Shown here: piece after piece, positions 63,244-64,000 of the stretch
Position numbering within the stretch: the stretch's first letter is position 1
Layout of the letters: every line of letters begins with the position of its first letter
Source: Alcanivorax sp. S71-1-4
Lineage (GTDB): Bacteria; Pseudomonadota; Gammaproteobacteria; Pseudomonadales; Alcanivoracaceae
Assembly (NCBI RefSeq): GCF_009846755.1
Contig: NZ_AQOR01000004.1
Coordinates: forward strand, 153,996 to 217,995
Length of the DNA stretch: 64,000 nucleotides
Direction of reading: 5' to 3'
Notes under the pieces: generated by a model
Seen by the model: the letters and a program-made list of their open reading frames with translations, nothing else
Told to the model about the DNA's origin: nothing
Databases searched by the model: none
Made by a program: the position numbers and the translations under genes

Positions 63244-63924
63244 ATGATCAAGGCGATTCTCACTGATATCGAAGGCACCACCAGCAGCATTTCCTTCGTC
63301 AAGGATGTGCTGTTTCCCTATGCGGCAGCTGCCCTGCCGGGCTTCCTGCGCGAGCACTGGGACACCGCTGCCGTACAGGAACAGGTACGCGCCCTGCGCG
63401 GGCAAATCGGCGAAGCGCTGTGTGATGCGGAGGCGGTGAATGCCCTGTTGCAGCAATGGATCGCGCAGGACCGCAAGGACACACCCTTGAAGGCACTACA
63501 GGGCATCATCTGGCGCACCGGCTATGAGCGTGGCGATTATCAGGCGCACATGTATCCGGAAGTGGCGGATCAGTTGCGTGCCTGGCACGCGCAGGGGCTG
63601 CGGCTGTTCGTCTATTCTTCCGGGTCGATTGCCGCGCAGAAACTGTTCTTCGGCTACAGCGAAGCCGGCGATCTCACACCCTTGTTCGAAAATTACTTCG
63701 ACACCACCTCCGGCCACAAGCAGGACGTCGACAGCTATCGCCGTATCACCCAGGCCATCGGCCTGCCAGCGAACGAGATACTGTTTTTATCGGATATTGT
63801 TGCCGAGCTGGACGCCGCCCGCGCCGCCGGGCTGCATACCACCTTGCTGGACCGGGACGGCCTGGCGCCGGAGAGTGATCATCCGCGCAAGACCCGTTTT
63901 GACGAGATTGTGTTGCCGGGGTGA
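63244..63924 (+). CDS. mtnC: Enolase-phosphatase E1
   Basis: Predicted 226 residues of the HAD family. The nucleophile loop is [20 protein letters not shown], followed by [21 protein letters not shown] and [12 protein letters not shown]. It converts diketo-methylthiopentyl phosphate to acireductone by enolisation and dephosphorylation. The Met at 63244 matches the family start; an extension overlapping mtnD is out of context. The operon order mtnA-B-D-C matches Pseudomonas-type salvage operons. Confidence 0.94.
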   Translation: MIKAILTDIEGTTSSISFVKDVLFPYAAAALPGFLREHWDTAAVQEQVRALRGQIGEALCDAEAVNALLQQWIAQDRKDTPLKALQGIIWRTGYERGDYQAHMYPEVADQLRAWHAQGLRLFVYSSGSIAAQKLFFGYSEAGDLTPLFENYFDTTSGHKQDVDSYRRITQAIGLPANEILFLSDIVAELDAARAAGLHTTLLDRDGLAPESDHPRKTRFDEIVLPG

Positions 63925-63933
63925 CCTTTGCCG

Positions 63934-64000
63934 GTGGTGGGATTCGCTGCGCTCTTCCCACCCTACCCATTATCGAGGCTGCCGTAGGGTGGGAAGAGCG
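63934..64000. repeat. Inverted REP-like repeat at the window end
   Basis: CGCTCTTCCCACCCTAC (63950-63966) is followed after 17 bases by its exact complement (63984-64000), which is cut by the window edge. The left copy continues outward as GGTGGGATTCGCTG, itself a near-palindrome with the repeat, so the unit resembles the GTAGGGTGGG...CCCACC extragenic repeats of gammaproteobacteria in a head-to-head pair. Confidence 0.6.

Overview
The window is high-GC DNA from a gammaproteobacterium. Gene content resembles the Alcanivorax/Pseudomonas/Acinetobacter part of the class: a prpB-prpC-acnD-prpF-prpD propionate operon, ThrH, a four-cysteine CysH next to CysB, the mtnA-B-D-C methionine salvage order, an H1-like Lys/Ala-repeat protein, a PHA-synthase-like enzyme, a P450, and a locus laid out like the Acinetobacter filA-F genes. 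I judged this from protein families and gene order only, so the genus is an inference.

Layout. 1-4.3 kb: the tail of an OmpA-family gene, then a three-gene signalling operon in which two LuxR-type response regulators flank a ComP-like histidine kinase. 4.3-9.5 kb: a ferritin-like diiron protein with a conspicuous promoter/operator, two coupled hotdog thioesterases, a divergent PHA-synthase-like hydrolase, a secreted helical protein and an orphan ParA. 9.9-20.1 kb: cytochrome P450, glutathione reductase, a membrane-anchored glutamate-synthase-like protein, a lytic transglycosylase, a small Rieske protein, and phosphoenolpyruvate synthase facing two tandem copies of its regulator PpsR.

20.1-35.9 kb is an island that looks more AT-rich than its surroundings. 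A rightward operon encodes an ArnC-like glycosyltransferase, a sugar aminotransferase, an SDR epimerase, a multi-spanning GT-C-like protein and two methyltransferases. It collides tail to tail, with overlapping reading frames, with a leftward eight-gene operon: four secreted FilA-like proteins, a fatty acid desaturase, a GNAT acetyltransferase, a GMC oxidoreductase and a small Tat-like partner. I consider this the most interesting part of the window.

36.2-45.2 kb: a lone GIY-YIG protein, then the methylcitrate operon headed by a GntR-family regulator with two operator-like palindromes. 45.2-52.9 kb: a leftward fil-like locus (FilA, C39 peptidase, beta-barrel FilC, FadL-like FilD, lipoproteins FilE and FilF). 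FilA and the four island proteins share a short motif just after the signal peptide that resembles the double-glycine leader recognised by C39 peptidases. This suggests a periplasmic processing or maturation link between the two loci.

53.3-64 kb: housekeeping genes pabB, thrH, cysH, cysB, a 5'-nucleotidase, the H1-like protein, three small proteins of unknown function and the methionine salvage operon, ending at an inverted REP-like repeat cut by the window edge. No tRNA, rRNA, CRISPR array, IS element or prophage was seen.
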